Shown here: one piece after another, positions 33,374 to 46,001 of the stretch | Layout: the number at the start of each line of letters is the position of its first letter | Position numbering within the stretch: position 1 is the first letter of the stretch | DNA from: Chondrilla cf. caribensis | Taxonomy: Eukaryota > Porifera > Demospongiae > Chondrillida > Chondrillidae | Direction: 5' to 3' | Assembly: GCA_964020155.1 (NCBI GenBank) | Contig: OZ026547.1 | Span: forward strand, 6,013,009 to 6,077,008 | DNA: 64,000 nt | Translations under genes and position numbers: made by a program | Notes under the pieces: model-generated | What the model saw: the letters and a program-made list of their open reading frames with translations, nothing else | Told to the model about the DNA's origin: nothing | The model's database searches: none

Positions 33374-35427
33374 CTAGCCAGAGAACAGATTTGAAGTAGT
33401 AGCAGATGGTAATTCTTCAGTTTCAGTAGGCAGAATAGGTAGTGTTCTAATCTCTGTATGTCCTCCTGTTCTTCCTGGCTCTTCCTTTTCCCCTCGCTCT
33501 CCCTTGTTTCCTTTAGGACCTTGCTCTCCTTCCAGTCCTGGTTCACCTTTCTGTCCAACACTCCCTGGTTCTCCTTTTTCTCCTTGTTCACCTTTTGTTC
33601 CATTACTTCCTGGCACTCCTGTGTCTCCTTTCAGTCCTGGTTCACCTTTTGTTCCATTAATACCTTGTGGTCCTGGTATTCCTTCATCTCCCTTTTCTCC
33701 TCGCTTTCCCTTGTTTCCTCGTGGACCTTTCTCTCCTTTCAGTCCAGGTTCACCTTTTGTTCCATTAAGTCCTGGCACTCCTATGTCTCCTTTCAGTCCT
33801 GGTTCACCTTTCAGTCCTGATGGTCCCATTTCTCCATGTTCACCTTTTGTTCCATTAACTCCTTGGCGTCCTGGAGATCCTGGCAGTCCTAACTCTCCTT
33901 TCTCCCCATGTGACCCTGGGTCTCCCTTTTCACCCTTTGTTCCATTTACCCCATTCAGTCCTGGTGTTCCTCTATCCCCTTTTGCTCCAGGTGAACAAGT
34001 ACAATCATCACCTTGTCGTCTAATTCTTTCTAGGAGTTGATCTGTTTCAAAACAATAAGTTTTAATATAGTCACTTTAGCAACATGATCATGATTATAAT
34101 AGTAATAGCTGTAACAGCACACGAAGTATTTCAATACAGTTGGTGTCATTTTAAAGTCATTTTTTGAATTATTCATGGATTGAATTGAAACTCAAAAAAT
34201 GGACAATTGCTTAGAACTATAATATATGGTAAATATAGTGTTTGGTTACTTGATGTTGGCACATGATCCTTTGAAATTAAAAAACACTTATTTTTATTTC
34301 ATGTATGGATATAAATCCCAGAATTCGTAAGTTAGATACCTTATCAAATTTTTATATTATAACAATTATTTTGTACTTGTGGATTATGTCCTTTTTCCAC
34401 CTTAAGCATTAATAGAATGGAATATATCAGCACCTTAATACAGCCAAAGATGCGTTTATCGCATGATGTTCTTGTGATTTGATCGAGTGAGAATGCAAGA
34501 CAATCGATCAAACCTAACTGTATAACAGGCATTCCCTCACCACTTTGATTTTTATCCTCTTTGATTTCAATCATTTACAGGAGGTCAAATCAAAGGATTG
34601 AAATTGTACTCCACTATGTATGGTGATATGGACCTTTTAAGGCATGCAGGGCATGCAGGTATCAAAATTTTTTTATGATTAGTAAAAGACAAATTTTAGT
34701 TATTTTTGTATCAAAAGTGGACAATAGTAATAAAATGTAGACATTATATGTCTGAGCATACTTCGATTGTCTTTGATGATCTGTTTTAAAATTCAATTCA
34801 TCTTCGTTATCGGCAACGGTCAAAAATCCTATCAATACTATCTTTATTCTTCTATCCATATTGACATGATATTCGTGTGTCTTATGGCTCTCACTTGAGA
34901 TCTCCTAGGATATGGGTTTCATGATGAACTGGGTCTGTTGGTTTAGGCTTAGACGTATGATGACATCGGCGGCGGTTTCATATGTTAGTACATAGATAAT
35001 ATTTCCTTAATGGAAATAAATATGTGCTTTTTCTACAAAGATATTAATGTCTCTACTTGTACCAATCTCTTAAAATATGATATAATCACACTTATATTGT
35101 TTTTCTTAACAACTAATTGGGGTATGAAAATCCAGCAAACTGAAGTTTTTTTTAAAATCACCAATTCCATTGATGGAGACAATGAGAACCGATGCCTGCA
35201 GGTTGTATATGAACCTCACCAAACTCACCTTTCACTTCAAGTTGTTCTAGTCTCTTCTCTAACTGTTCTATTATCTGGTGAAGTGACTTGATTTCTTCTT
35301 GTTGTACCATCACTTTGTTTTCAAGTTGTGAAAATTCCTTTTGCCAATCAGTGGTACCCCCCATACAGGTAGTCACCACACAGCACAAAAGAGCCACTTG
35401 AACAAAGACCTGAATGTTTGGAGCCAT
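33374..35427 (-). CDS. Cluster gene B: secreted coiled-coil/collagen-like protein, 288 aa
   Basis: Exons 35229-35427 and 33374-34041, phase-1 intron. Exon 1 encodes [20 protein letters not shown] plus CMGG as signal peptide, then the coiled coil with [19 protein letters not shown]. Exon 2 opens with [16 protein letters not shown] and runs as Gly-X-Y with five NGTKGE sequon blocks. The tail [20 protein letters not shown] is shared with gene A, so A and B form one sub-type distinct from C-F; the last residues differ (TTSNLFSG). At the exon 1 border two possible donors lie 9 nt apart (AAAG/GTGAGT and TTTG/GTGAGG), both in the same phase. Confidence 0.85.
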
Positions 35428-35496
35428 AACAGTAACTCCAGTCAGTTCTGTAACTTTCTCAGTGCAAGTTTGTGGTAACCACAACAGAACAGGCAG

Positions 35497-35504
35497 TTTG
35501 TATA
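35497..35504 (-). promoter_or_regulatory. TATA-like box of gene B
   Basis: The minus strand reads TGACTATACAAAC, the weakest match of the six, with the TGTGGTTACCACA dyad 15-30 bp further toward the ATG. Confidence 0.5.
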
Positions 35505-35685
35505 GTCAATGTAGGACAGGCCCACATATAATGATATTCATTGTGTATTCTAGATATGCTTAATGACATTCAATAGCTTTGCGCAAGGTCCTTGCTCTTG
35601 GGAATTGTGGAAGCCTTATTAATTCTGCCTTGGTGTAAACAAGTTGATTCAAGTGTGCGGATGGGGAGGAGGCACACAATTCAAT

Positions 35686-35686
<1 letters not shown>

Positions 35687-35751
<65 letters not shown>
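35687..35751. repeat. (TG)n microsatellite
   Basis: Pure TG tract upstream of gene B. Confidence 0.95.
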
Positions 35752-36136
35752 ATGTACATTTGGTACACGTATGCATGTATTTCCATGCCTTAGTAGCAAT
35801 TTTCCTAGGTCTAGCAAGTGTAAATAGCATTGACAACTCATGCTTTTACTATAGAACTGGGGAAATTAATGTCAAAATAAATTTAATGTTACTGATACAA
35901 GGTGCTTTTACAGTCACTGTGAGAAAAGTAGCCCTTTTAATGACATTCATTGACATGTGTATTTTTAGGTATCCTCAATGAATAGCTGTGTATATGGTGC
36001 TTTCCATTGATATCAACAGAAATTGGGAAATGATACGAGAGCCCCATACCTCAAGCCATATGAATGTGGAATCCTTAATAATTCTGCATTCTTGTACACT
36101 AGTTGATTAAATTAAGTTTGCGCGCTTGAATTGTTT

Positions 36137-36137
<1 letters not shown>

Positions 36138-36187
<50 letters not shown>
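36138..36187. repeat. (TG)n microsatellite
   Basis: TG tract in a second copy of the block around 30445, upstream of gene B. Confidence 0.95.
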
Positions 36188-36190
<3 letters not shown>

Positions 36191-36709
36191 TGCATGCAAT
36201 TACATGCATGTACATTTGGGGATCTATGACAGTGTGATAAGGAATTTACATTGTATGCACAAAAAAGTTCATATTGTAATATTCCTAGGTCTATTAACTG
36301 TGAGAATATACAATAATACAATGTATAATAGTAGTATAATGTACAATGTGGTAACTTTCCACTATATTATGTACCCTGTAGCAGGATTTTATTTCCGTTT
36401 GGTCCAAAATGTAGTGATTTAGATATTGAGGTATGGTACAGCATATGTGAAGCATTCTGTGGTGTACTTAAGGTCAGCAATCACAGAATTGTCTTAAGTC
36501 AGGTTCATAAGCTGCCTTCAGCCCTTACTACCCCAGCCAATGATACCTCCTGAATTGCCTTCAACCTTTATTTTCCTTGCAAGGCATGGTTATGTCCATT
36601 GTGATTGATTCACATGCATCATTTCGCCACTAATGAAATAACTATGTATGTATCCCATAGTGTGATTTGCTATTTGGTAGGCTTGATTGAATTTTCAAAA
36701 AGCATTCAC

Positions 36710-36830
36710 TCTTGTATCCTCAGCATCTCCTAGTGATCCTGGATGTCCAGACATTTGTTGTAGTACTAGTTGATCCAGTATTTCCAACAGCTCCTGGTTC
36801 TATACCAAGACAAGGAGGTTCTTATGGTCC
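36710..36830 (-). pseudogene. Decayed coiled-coil/collagen-like exon, upstream of gene B
   Basis: The minus strand reads NQELLEILDQLVLQQMSGHPGS then LGDAEDTR at a degenerate donor (GTGAAT). A TAG lies just before NQELL. Same family as 31672-31850. Confidence 0.4.
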
Positions 36831-37259
36831 TTTTGCCTAAATATAATTATTATATTTTCCTGGAGGTGGTTGTGCACCTACTTCGATCCTCTTTTCATAG
36901 CACATTTCACACGAGAGCATCATCATCTGTACATGGTGACTGATTCATAGTACAGGAACTAAATGCATATAGTGCAGTTAGCCTTCATATATGACATTTT
37001 TTGAGTGTATTACATTAATGCTGCAAATCCATGGTAATGTTCCTGGTCCTAATGGTCATGTAGACGTCTACGTATGATGACCTATGCAAGCATGATAAGT
37101 ATACTGTAATCCAGCAGTTGATCGTACTAGTATTAACACTGCTAATGGATGGGGAAACATGGTGCAAATACTGTTACAAATGTGATCTACATACTAAGTT
37201 ATAACCCCATGTCATAATAGCTACACCGATTTATCTTAGGTGCAAACTATGAAGACTTA

Positions 37260-38110
37260 TTATATTGAGATGTGGTATATATGGAATATGTAGCATTATA
37301 GAGTATAATATACTGTTAAGGTTAGTACTCACTACTGGATCGTCTTAAGTTCGGTTAAGACACGCCTGCAACCCTTAAAGGTACCATATCATGTTGGACA
37401 TCACATATATACATTCTTAGTGATTCTTGTAGTACATACATTAATTTTATGTATAATATTATATATATATAATATAATATATATTTCAAGGGGACCTAAC
37501 TGTGGATGTATGACCATGTAAACAATTTCCATTTTCGTAGATATGTGCTCCCAAACCCTAACTACATCCTGAGTTACTTAACAGTATTATTATTTTAATG
37601 TACAGGAATAATATAGGAGAAATAAGGTTAAGCACCTTCTTATGTAGCTAATGGGAGAGGGTGACCTAGCTGTGGACGTATGCTGACATACAATTCCCAT
37701 CTCTGTAAGTGGTCTCGGAGGTGCTTGAAATGTAATGAACGGTATCGGAGAAATAACACTTAACGCCTTATAGTGTAGCTCATGGGAGAGGGGGTTTGTC
37801 AACTTGATATTCAAGGATGGCTTAGTAGTGGACGTATGCTAACTTATGACACATTTTTAATCTCCGTAGGTGGTCCCCAACTCAAATTAAATCCTGAGGT
37901 TCTTATTATCTTTTTGTGTATGGAAGATATGGGATGAATTAAGGCTAGGTACCTTCTTGTGTAGCATATGGGCGAGGGGGTGAGTCAACAGGACATTTTA
38001 AAGAAAACTAGTAGTGGATTTATACTATATTATGGAACATTTCTTATCTCCGCAAGTAGTCCCCAACCCTAACTACATCCGGAGGTGCTTAGTATAATTT
38101 ATTATGGGTT
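37260..38110. repeat. Degraded satellite monomers between B and C
   Basis: From about 37600, four diverged pieces of the 187-bp satellite are seen (AGGAGAAATAAGGTTAAGCACCTT, CATGGGAGAGGGGG, AATTCCCATCTC, GGAGGTGCTT). This shows the satellite family is also dispersed through the collagen cluster. 37260-37400 is another relic of the block at 30700-32450. Confidence 0.7.
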
Positions 38111-38261
38111 CTTTCATATTTAATTAACATTTTTCTATTGAGTAGCTACTCCCATCCTTGTACATGTACTTCTATCGCTTCCATCACTACCTTCCCCGTC
38201 TCTATCATTATTTTTCTCTCTATCATGTAGAGTGATGTATGGCTATGTCCAATGTCCTTTG

Positions 38262-38545
38262 ATCTGTAGTTGCAGGGAAGAGATGAGTCAATAAGGGTGG
38301 ACATCCTGAATTTGCATGTTGTGTCGAAGATATTCAGCCTGAATCTGAGGCTATCACATGATGTAGGACATCATCTATCAAGAGGGCAAGAAGAGGCCAG
38401 TTGTATTGTCAATGTTGATGTATATGCAGTTGAGTCTTCTTTTGTTGACATAGCACATTCACGCATCACAGATGTTAGATGCTCTATGCAAAAATTTCCA
38501 ATGCCACGTGTGAACTCAGTCAGTTCTATTATTAATAGTTAAATA
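38262..38545. repeat. Cluster-specific block, copy 1
   Basis: Contains GATGAG, GTGGACATCCTGAATTTGCA, ATGATGTAGG, CAAGAGGGCAAGAAGAGGCC, GTTGATGTAT and CTCAGTCAGTTCTATT. Homologous blocks lie at 45190-45410, 51905-52170 and 59015-59210, one per intergenic interval from B-C to E-F. An ORF is open only in this copy, so it is probably not coding. Confidence 0.65.
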
Positions 38546-38984
38546 ACAATAATAAAGAAGATATTACTTTGACTGTATTAATAACTGCTATAGTCTTTTA
38601 ATGCTACATCATTAATGCTTCGTCTATCAAATGGTAATAATAATATGTAATATTTACTTAATACTTTTATAAGTATAGCTAACAGACGACACTATGTAAA
38701 ATATAATGTATTCAATCATTACCTTGGAAATGGCACAATTGAACTGAAATTATAATCTCTAATAACATGCAGCATATGTAATGCTAGCCATTGGATAAAG
38801 TATTTGAGCTTCAGCTGTTGCCATTCCACGATCAATGAATTGTATATACATTAAAAGATATTGTAATCAATATTATAGATAAATTCACTTTTTTGATTTA
38901 CTAATGAATAATAACATATAATAGACATATTGTAGGTTAACATGTAATAATAATAATAATAATATGTAATAAGTGTAAATAGGA

Positions 38985-39200
38985 AATTAGAAGATAATGA
39001 AATCATCATGGAAGTCATCACTTGACCCCAGGACTGATGCCGTGTTCCCTTTTGAACAGCCACGGCAATTCTTTGTAGCAGGTAGTGGTATGATCTCCGC
39101 TCTCCTGTCTCCGCCTTGAGTCCTAGGGCCAGCTCGTACAGGACGTTTCTGGCCTCGGAGCCTACAACCCCTGTGGTTTCATTTCCCAATGGGGACAAAA
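38985..39200 (-). pseudogene. Transposon-derived ORF fragment
   Basis: The minus strand encodes LGNETTGVVGSEARNVLYEL, LGLKAETGERRSYHYLLQRI and AVAVQKG. The pattern TGERRSYHYLLQRIAVAVQKG resembles short ORFs repeated in invertebrate transposable elements. The N-terminal context and ends are absent. Family not named with confidence. Confidence 0.35.
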
Positions 39201-39479
39201 TGATACTTAGACAGATGGACATATAGAATGCATTTGGTTTTTGGAACTTTGCACACTTGGGTGAATAGTCTTGTGCTAAACATTAAATGCTGAATAATGG
39301 ACCAGTTTAATTACAGTATAATTGAATTAGTTCAATTTAGATAACTTGCTGAATCACACCTTTTTCTACTTGTAGATTTAACACAATAATACATCATAAT
39401 ATTATTATTATTGATATTTAAATCATTAATTAATAATTAATAGTAATATATCATTAGTCATTACCATTACACATAATTA

Positions 39480-39744
39480 TAATGATATAGCAATGACAAT
39501 AATAATAATAATAAATCGGTGGTAGGGTCCCTCTCCGTAACAGACAGTGATTTCTGTCCCCCTGATTAGTCTCTAGCTTGCATGCATCATATATATTTGC
39601 TGTCTTATGTATAATTATTGTAATTATTATTATTGTATCAAAATTTACATGTATTATATACATATATTTTAATTTTATTGTACTTACTGATTATTTTTAT
39701 ATCACCATCCTTCATGTTGTATATTATTATTGCAAGTTGTGCAA

Positions 39745-39785
<41 letters not shown>

Positions 39786-39870
39786 TAATAGTACTACTAC
39801 TACTAATAATAATAATCATTATCATCTTAATAATAATATTATTTTTATTATATTATAATCTCATACCTCC
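39480..39870. repeat. (AAT)n-rich tract
   Basis: AT-rich DNA with AATAAT runs at 39498-39511 and a longer (AAT)n array at about 39748-39790, followed by ACT/AAT mixes. No gene. Confidence 0.85.
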
Positions 39871-39937
39871 TGTAATTCGTCATTGCTTACAAAAATTTAG
39901 CAATGATAGTGAAAGATAAATTGGTGGATTCATCCTC

Positions 39938-42304
39938 CTATAAGGGTATGGAGACACATGAGGCAGATGTTGGTGAATTTGTGGCAGTTGTTGGTGAAAA
40001 TACAGGAGATGCTGTTGAAATTGTAGGAGATCTTAGTGAACTTGTAGGAGGTGTTGGTGAAATAGTAGGTGTTGGTGAAATAGTAGGTGCTGGTGAAATA
40101 GTAGGTGCTGGTGAAACTGTTTGTCCTGGACATATTGATGCATCACTTCCTGGTTCTCCCCTTTCTCCCTTCGTTCCATTAAGTCCCTGTGGTCCTTGCT
40201 CTCCTGGTTCACCTTTCTGTCCAACAATCCCCGGTTGTCCTGTTTCTCCTCGTTCACCTTTTGTTCCATTGAGTCCTTGTGGTCCTGGTATTCCTGGATC
40301 TCCCTTTTTCCCTCGCTTTCCCTTGTTTCCTCTTGGACCTATCTCTCCTTTCAGTCCTGGTTGACCTTCTTCTCCATGTTCACCCTTCGTACCATTAAGT
40401 CCTGGCATTCCTCCGTCTCCTTTCATTCCTGATTCACCTTTCTGTCCCACATTTCCTGGCTGTCCTTTTTCTCCATGCTCACCTTTTGTTCCATTGACTC
40501 CAGGAACTCCAGTGTCTCCTTTCTGTCCTGATTCACCTTTCTTTCCGACATCCCCTGGTTCTCCTGTTTCTCCACGTTCACCTTTTGTTCCATTAAGTCC
40601 TTGAAGTCCTTGAGATCCTGGCAGTCCTAACTCTCCTTTCTCCCCATGCGGCCCTGGGTCTCCCTTTTCACCCTTCGTTCCATTTATCCCATTCAGTCCT
40701 GGTGTTCCTCTAGCCCCTTTTTCTCCAGGTGGACAATTGCAATCATCTTGTCGTCTCTTCCTTTCAAGGAGTTCATCTGTTGAAAAAAGAGTGCAATTAG
40801 TAAATTATAAATCCAAATTAGCAAAATGATTATGATAAATGGATTAGCATATACTGTATTCAGCATGCAAATTTAGTTTCAACATAGCCCTGAGACAACA
40901 GCTAGGGACAGATTCTACTCAATGTAAAGGTTATTCATTGTTGATGGGATGTTATGTATCAGTTGTACTAATTCAGACATTACTGGAAAATTATTGATCA
41001 GGGCTCATAAAAATGTAACCGATACTTATGCATGACATTTATTTTTGTCCACAGTTCCTACTGTTTACAAAAATCCCTGATGTAGTACACTAGGTACCTT
41101 GAAGTAATCTAGGTAACATGCAATTTGTAGGTAATTTGCAATTTTTCAGAAGAATTTTTTTCGATTCTGGATGCCAAAGTGTAGAGTTTGTTGATTTACT
41201 TGGTAGGTTTGTTGATTGTCAATTAACAATTAGACCAGAATGATAATTTCTATTTTCATTTTGACATACCTGAGTATGTTATGCTCATCTGATAGATAAG
41301 TATATATTTATTATAATAATTTATATATTCTATAATATTATGCTTTCCTAAGTGTAATTGCAACCGTTTATTTACATTAAAATTTACATTGTAAAACAAT
41401 GGTCCATTTTACCTACAATTAGAAATTGAGTTAGGTTTGAGCACAATGGATTCACTGCATGTAATATCATCAAGGAAAGGTTCTTCTAAGCCTAACAGAG
41501 ACGTCCAAGTATTTAAAGTGTGCAGGCGGCATCCTAAAAGATTTTTTAAACTCAAATTTCTTATTTGACACGATCAAATCTTGCTATAGGTGTGTAGTGT
41601 GGTATCTGTACATAGTATACCTACCATAATGTATATTGAATGAAAATAGAAGTCTGTTTGTGAATGTTAATAAACAAACAAGCAATTGAAGATCCAAAAC
41701 CGGTGGGAAACCTACAAATTATTTGGAAGTCTTTCTTAGGTTCAGAAGAACCTTCGCTGAAGTTATTACATTTGGCGAAACTTCAGTGCACAATTTCTAG
41801 CCCAATTTCTAATTGTCGCCGTTCGAAATCGGTCATCTTTATTTATTATAATATAAATTACAAAGTAATTCATTTCTGTGCATCCAACTTCCAATCCACA
41901 TTTGATATTAGAAATGCTTGGATGTGAGTATTCCATCAGTACTGGTTGAATTCACCATTCTACAATTACTCATGTACTTTAATAATACTGACCAACTTAG
42001 AGAGACATCATACAATGAAATAAACCCATCAACAGGAGGGAGGCCCTGACTAACAGGCATGAAGAGTAGAGACTGCAGGTTGTATCTGAACCTCATTTAA
42101 CTTACCTTTCTCTTCAAGTTGTCCTAGTCTCTTCTCCAACTGTTCTATTATCTGGTGAAGTGACTGGATTTTTTCTTGTTGAATCTCCACTTTGTTTTCA
42201 AGCTGTGAAAAAGCCTTTTGCCAATCAGTGATACCCCCCATACTGGTAGTCGTCACACAGCACAAAAGAGCCACTTGAACAAAGACCTGAATGCTTGGAG
42301 CCAT
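39938..42304 (-). CDS. Cluster gene C: secreted coiled-coil/collagen-like protein, 345 aa
   Basis: Exons 42106-42304 and 39938-40776; donor AAAG/GTAAGT, acceptor TTCAACAG/AT, phase 1. The ATG of MAPSIQVFVQ has no longer in-frame extension here, which fixes the start for the family. Signal peptide (TTTSMGG end), coiled coil (LENKVEIQQEKIQSLHQIIE), hinge LLERKRRQDDCNCPPG, Gly-X-Y helix with six NGTKGE sequon blocks and [14 protein letters not shown], then SICPGQTVSPAP and a Thr/Ser/Pro tail of repeated TISPTP-like units ending VSIPL. The tail (about 60 residues) looks mucin-like and probably O-glycosylated (inference). Sub-type shared with D, E and F. Confidence 0.85.
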
Positions 42305-42378
42305 AACTGTAACTCCAGTCTATGTATACTCAAATTTTCTCAGTGCTAGTTTGTGGTAACCACAAGAGTACAGGCAGG

Positions 42379-42385
42379 TTTTATA
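42379..42385 (-). promoter_or_regulatory. TATA box of gene C
   Basis: GTGACTATAAAACC on the minus strand about 75 bp upstream of the ATG, with the TGTGGTTACCACA dyad between. Confidence 0.65.
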
Positions 42386-42639
42386 GTCACTTGGAGAACA
42401 GACCTACTTTAATGATATTCATTGTGTGTTTTCAGGTTTGATCAATGTATAACTATACCTAGCTAGCTATGCACATACCCCCACACCCTGTGATTGTGTA
42501 ATCTTTAGTAATTACGCATGACATGGTGGTGTCCATCGTACTTGAATTATCAGTGCATCCATAGTTGCACCACTAATGAAGTAATTGTATGTCTTCCCAT
42601 AATTGAATTTTACACTTGTGAGGTTTGACTGAATCCTGA

Positions 42640-43050
42640 AGCCCTCACTTGTGCATCCTTGACATCTCCTAGTGGTCCTGAATGTTCAGAAGTTCCTAGT
42701 GGTCCTAGTGGATCCAGCATCTCCAACAGGACCTGGTTCCCATGCGATCAATAGGAGAAATTCATTGACAAAGTCTTGTACGACACGTGAAGTGGATCTG
42801 AGGCATCCGAAGCTTAAGAACCACACCAATAGCTGAGATGAGTTTACCTTCAACACCAATACTAAGCACACCATTGTCCCACACCTGCACGACTCTTTAA
42901 ATTACCTTGCTCTGGCTTCATACTACTGAAAAAAAAAACTGACAAAGGAGACTAGCAGAGTGACCACCTAAAATTGAAAGCCGTACAGTCCTTATATAGA
43001 TTTGCTTTAGTGTCGTTGAATAGAAATAATGGATAGTTCACTAGTGTCAC
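42640..43050 (-). pseudogene. Decayed collagen-like exon and promoter relic upstream of gene C
   Basis: The minus strand reads GNQVLLEMLDPLGPLGTSEH then SGPLGDVKDAQ with a GTGAGG donor near 42645. Further upstream a TATATAAGG (about 42995-43003) aligns with TATAAAG in the D and E units. Part of the second, decayed exon family. Confidence 0.4.
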
Positions 43051-43503
43051 TTAGGACATCGGTCCTTGTGTAGAGGTGGTCTTGATAACATATTCCATGT
43101 AGTTCAGGCAGATTTTAATGCACCTCAACTTGCAGTTGTGCAGTGTACAGAGGATTGCATGCCATGTAGCAGTAGCAGTAACAGCATTAATACCCTGGTT
43201 TACCTGCTTAGCTACCTTTGCCTATACTTTAAGGTATATTAACAGCAAATAAACTAACAAAGCTATATTGTAGCAGGATTTACTTTGTAGTAGGTGCAAA
43301 CTGTAATGGTTTCTCTTTAGAGAAATGTGGTACAGCCTTTGTACCTTTGAAATGAAACTATGAATCCGAATGAGTTGATGAATTTGAATTTGAACTGTAC
43401 TGTTGTTTTCCTAGCTTGTTTACATAAATGACATATAACAAAAATTATACATTCATTAAGTATGCATCTGGACTAAATGTTCACTGTAGAAACAGTGGTA
43501 GGA

Positions 43504-43511
43504 GTATATAA
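43504..43511 (+). promoter_or_regulatory. Orphan TATA box, plus strand
   Basis: GTATATAAACCC after the conserved block AATGTTCACTGTAGAAACAGTG. In the D and E units the same place reads GTATACTAAAAT/GTATACCAAAAT, upstream of the Cys-rich reading frames. In C the downstream part is replaced by LINE-bearing sequence. Confidence 0.35.
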
Positions 43512-44030
43512 ACCCACCAAAATTGATGCGTTTCATTTGTACAGGTCAATCCAATACAAAAGCAACAATAGCCATGAACAAGTAACCTTTAAAAGTCCCC
43601 TTTTTACTTTACCGAATGGGATTGTCCTAGCACATTGATATCCATCGTCTAAGTGAGATATTCTGTCTTTACCTAGTAAACATCAGAATTAAATGTCCAA
43701 TAATTGTTGAAGCTACTACACACATGTGCACACACACGCACATGCACAATTACACACTAAAATTTGCCAAAGGTCGACTTTATAGCAGGGGTGATTGCTA
43801 ACATTGATTTTTCCTGCAGGATAGGATAGGATTGCTTATTTAAACAGTGGAAACATTTAGACAATGGCTACTATTCTAGGTATCCTGTGAACAGCACAGT
43901 AAAAAAATATAAAGGAAAAAAAATGAAATAAAGTGGAATGTAGATACACAAATAAGATACTAAAATAATTAACACAGAAAAGATTAGACATGCAATACAT
44001 GCAAATAGGAGTTTGATCATGCATGAGGGT

Positions 44031-44460
44031 TCAAGTAATAAAAGCAGCTCTAGAAAAGTCTCTTAGTCTTGGGGAATCTCTGACAGGGCCCTGAGGCTGA
44101 GGTAAAGAGCCCCATAATGATGCACCAATGAATGAGAAAAAGCTTTGTCCATAGCAGGTCCTGACTGATGTGAAGTTAATGAGTGTTTTTTTCATGTTGT
44201 GGTGCTGGTTAGGACAATAGAAAATAGATGATAAATAGGCTGGTGCGAGTGTTGGCATATGTACGTAAACAAGTTCAGCAATATGGAGCTTCCCATAAAT
44301 ACAGAGTGATGTAAGACCAAGCTCATTCCAGAGGGCAGAAGAGGTAGAAAAATGAAGACAGTTTCGGGTAAGTTGACAAGCATAGTTGGAGAGAGATTGA
44401 AGAATGTGAAAAACGATACGTTAGAATGCACTTGGTTCTGGGTTATTCGCACTTTTGGGT
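44031..44460 (-). pseudogene. LINE reverse-transcriptase C-terminal fragment
   Basis: The minus strand, in two frames, encodes LPSGMSLVLHHSVF ... YHLFSI and then RTCYGQSFFSFIGASLWGSL, RDSPRLRDFSRAAFI, a typical non-LTR retrotransposon C-terminus (pattern GxSLWNSLP ... LxxFKRxL). A frameshift near 44200 and the missing upstream domains make it a dead 5'-truncated copy. Confidence 0.65.
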
Positions 44461-45059
44461 ATATTATTTTATTATGAAATCATGCTAAATCTGGGACCAG
44501 GTGAACATGTTAGTAATATCATTGCATAGAGCAGCTTCATCAGGCCCAGAGCAAACAGTTTTCAGGTAGTCCTGCGAATATGCTGATAAAATGACTACTT
44601 ATTAATAATAATTGAATGTCAATAAATCAAATAAGTGCTGATTGGCTATGTGACAAAAACTATGGTTTATTTATCTGAGATTTAATTTGCATTGAATTTC
44701 ATCCATAACATCAAATAAGTGTTTTGGTTGGCAAGTAGAATGAGAAAATGCCATTTGCGAAGCTGAAACTGCCTGCAGAACAGACCGAAATTACCAACTA
44801 ACGAAGTAGCAAGAAATGAACAATAAAGCGTGTGTATTTGCAGGTGAGATAAACGGGGAAATTTGATGTGCGTGTACGTACACAACCTGTAAAATTTTTC
44901 AATAGCATCTAGCGTGAGTTTGTCCATTTACAGTGAAAAGCTCCTCCCTGCTTCAAAATTTTGCCACATATCGATCCCTTTGGCATATCTGTTTTCATAA
45001 CAAATTAACAGGCGTCCTTCAACTCGTTCATTGATATTGCTGGTTGTGCTATACATGTA

Positions 45060-45410
45060 TCACAAAGTACATCCGGAGCTGCTTAATATCTTTTTAATAT
45101 TATAATAATTATTATAGGAAGTTATAGGTGAAATAACACTAAGTACCTTCTTGTGTAGCTCATGGGAGAGGGGGTGTCAGCATGATATTTCAGGGGTGAT
45201 TACCTTATCACGAGTGTGAGGCATTTACATGATGTAGGGCACCATCTATCAAGAAGGCAAGAAGAGACCAGTTGTATTGTCGATGTTGATGTATTGCAGT
45301 CAATTCTTCTTTCGTTGATATATATTCACACATTACAGATGTTAGATGTCCATGTAAACATTCCAATGCCATATAAGTGAATCCAGTCAGTTATATTATT
45401 AGTTAAATGA
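45060..45410. repeat. Satellite fragment plus cluster block copy 2
   Basis: 45066-45190 is a single degraded 187-bp satellite monomer (CACTAAGTACCTTCTTGTG, CATGGGAGAGGGGGTGTCAG). 45200-45410 is the second copy of the block at 38262-38545. Confidence 0.65.
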
Positions 45411-46001
45411 TAATTATAATAAACAAGTTATTACAACTATATTATACTAGCTGTGGTCTCTTAATGCTACAACATTCATGCTTTATCAAATGGTAATAAG
45501 TATTAAATTTCTTGTATATGAAATTGTATAGCTAACAGACGACACAATATATGTAATGCATTCGAATATTACCACAAAAATGGCACAATTGAACTGCAAT
45601 TATTAACATAAATGAATAACATGCAACATGGCATTGTGTAATGCTAGCCATTGGATGAAGTATTTGAGCTTCATTGCCATTTCAAGACCAATGTCATTGA
45701 ATGGCATAATAATATTACATATTAGACAAGATATGGACACAGACAGATGGACACATAGAATGTACTTGGCATTTGGAATTTTGCAAACTTGGGTGAATAG
45801 TCTTGTGTTGAATATTGCTGAATGCTTAACATTGGAACAGTATATTTGAATTAGTTCAATTTAGATATGATGCGGAATCACACTTTTCTACTTATTGATT
45901 TGCCAGTCTGAGAATGCTATATCATAATAAAACCTCCTATATACTGTCAACTACTCACAAATATTTAACAATAGTAGTGAAAGATAAATTTGGCACTTTC
46001 A

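Noticed and set aside
38270..38542. 90-codon ORF on the plus strand
   Set aside because: The block is present four times but open only here, so coding is unlikely.
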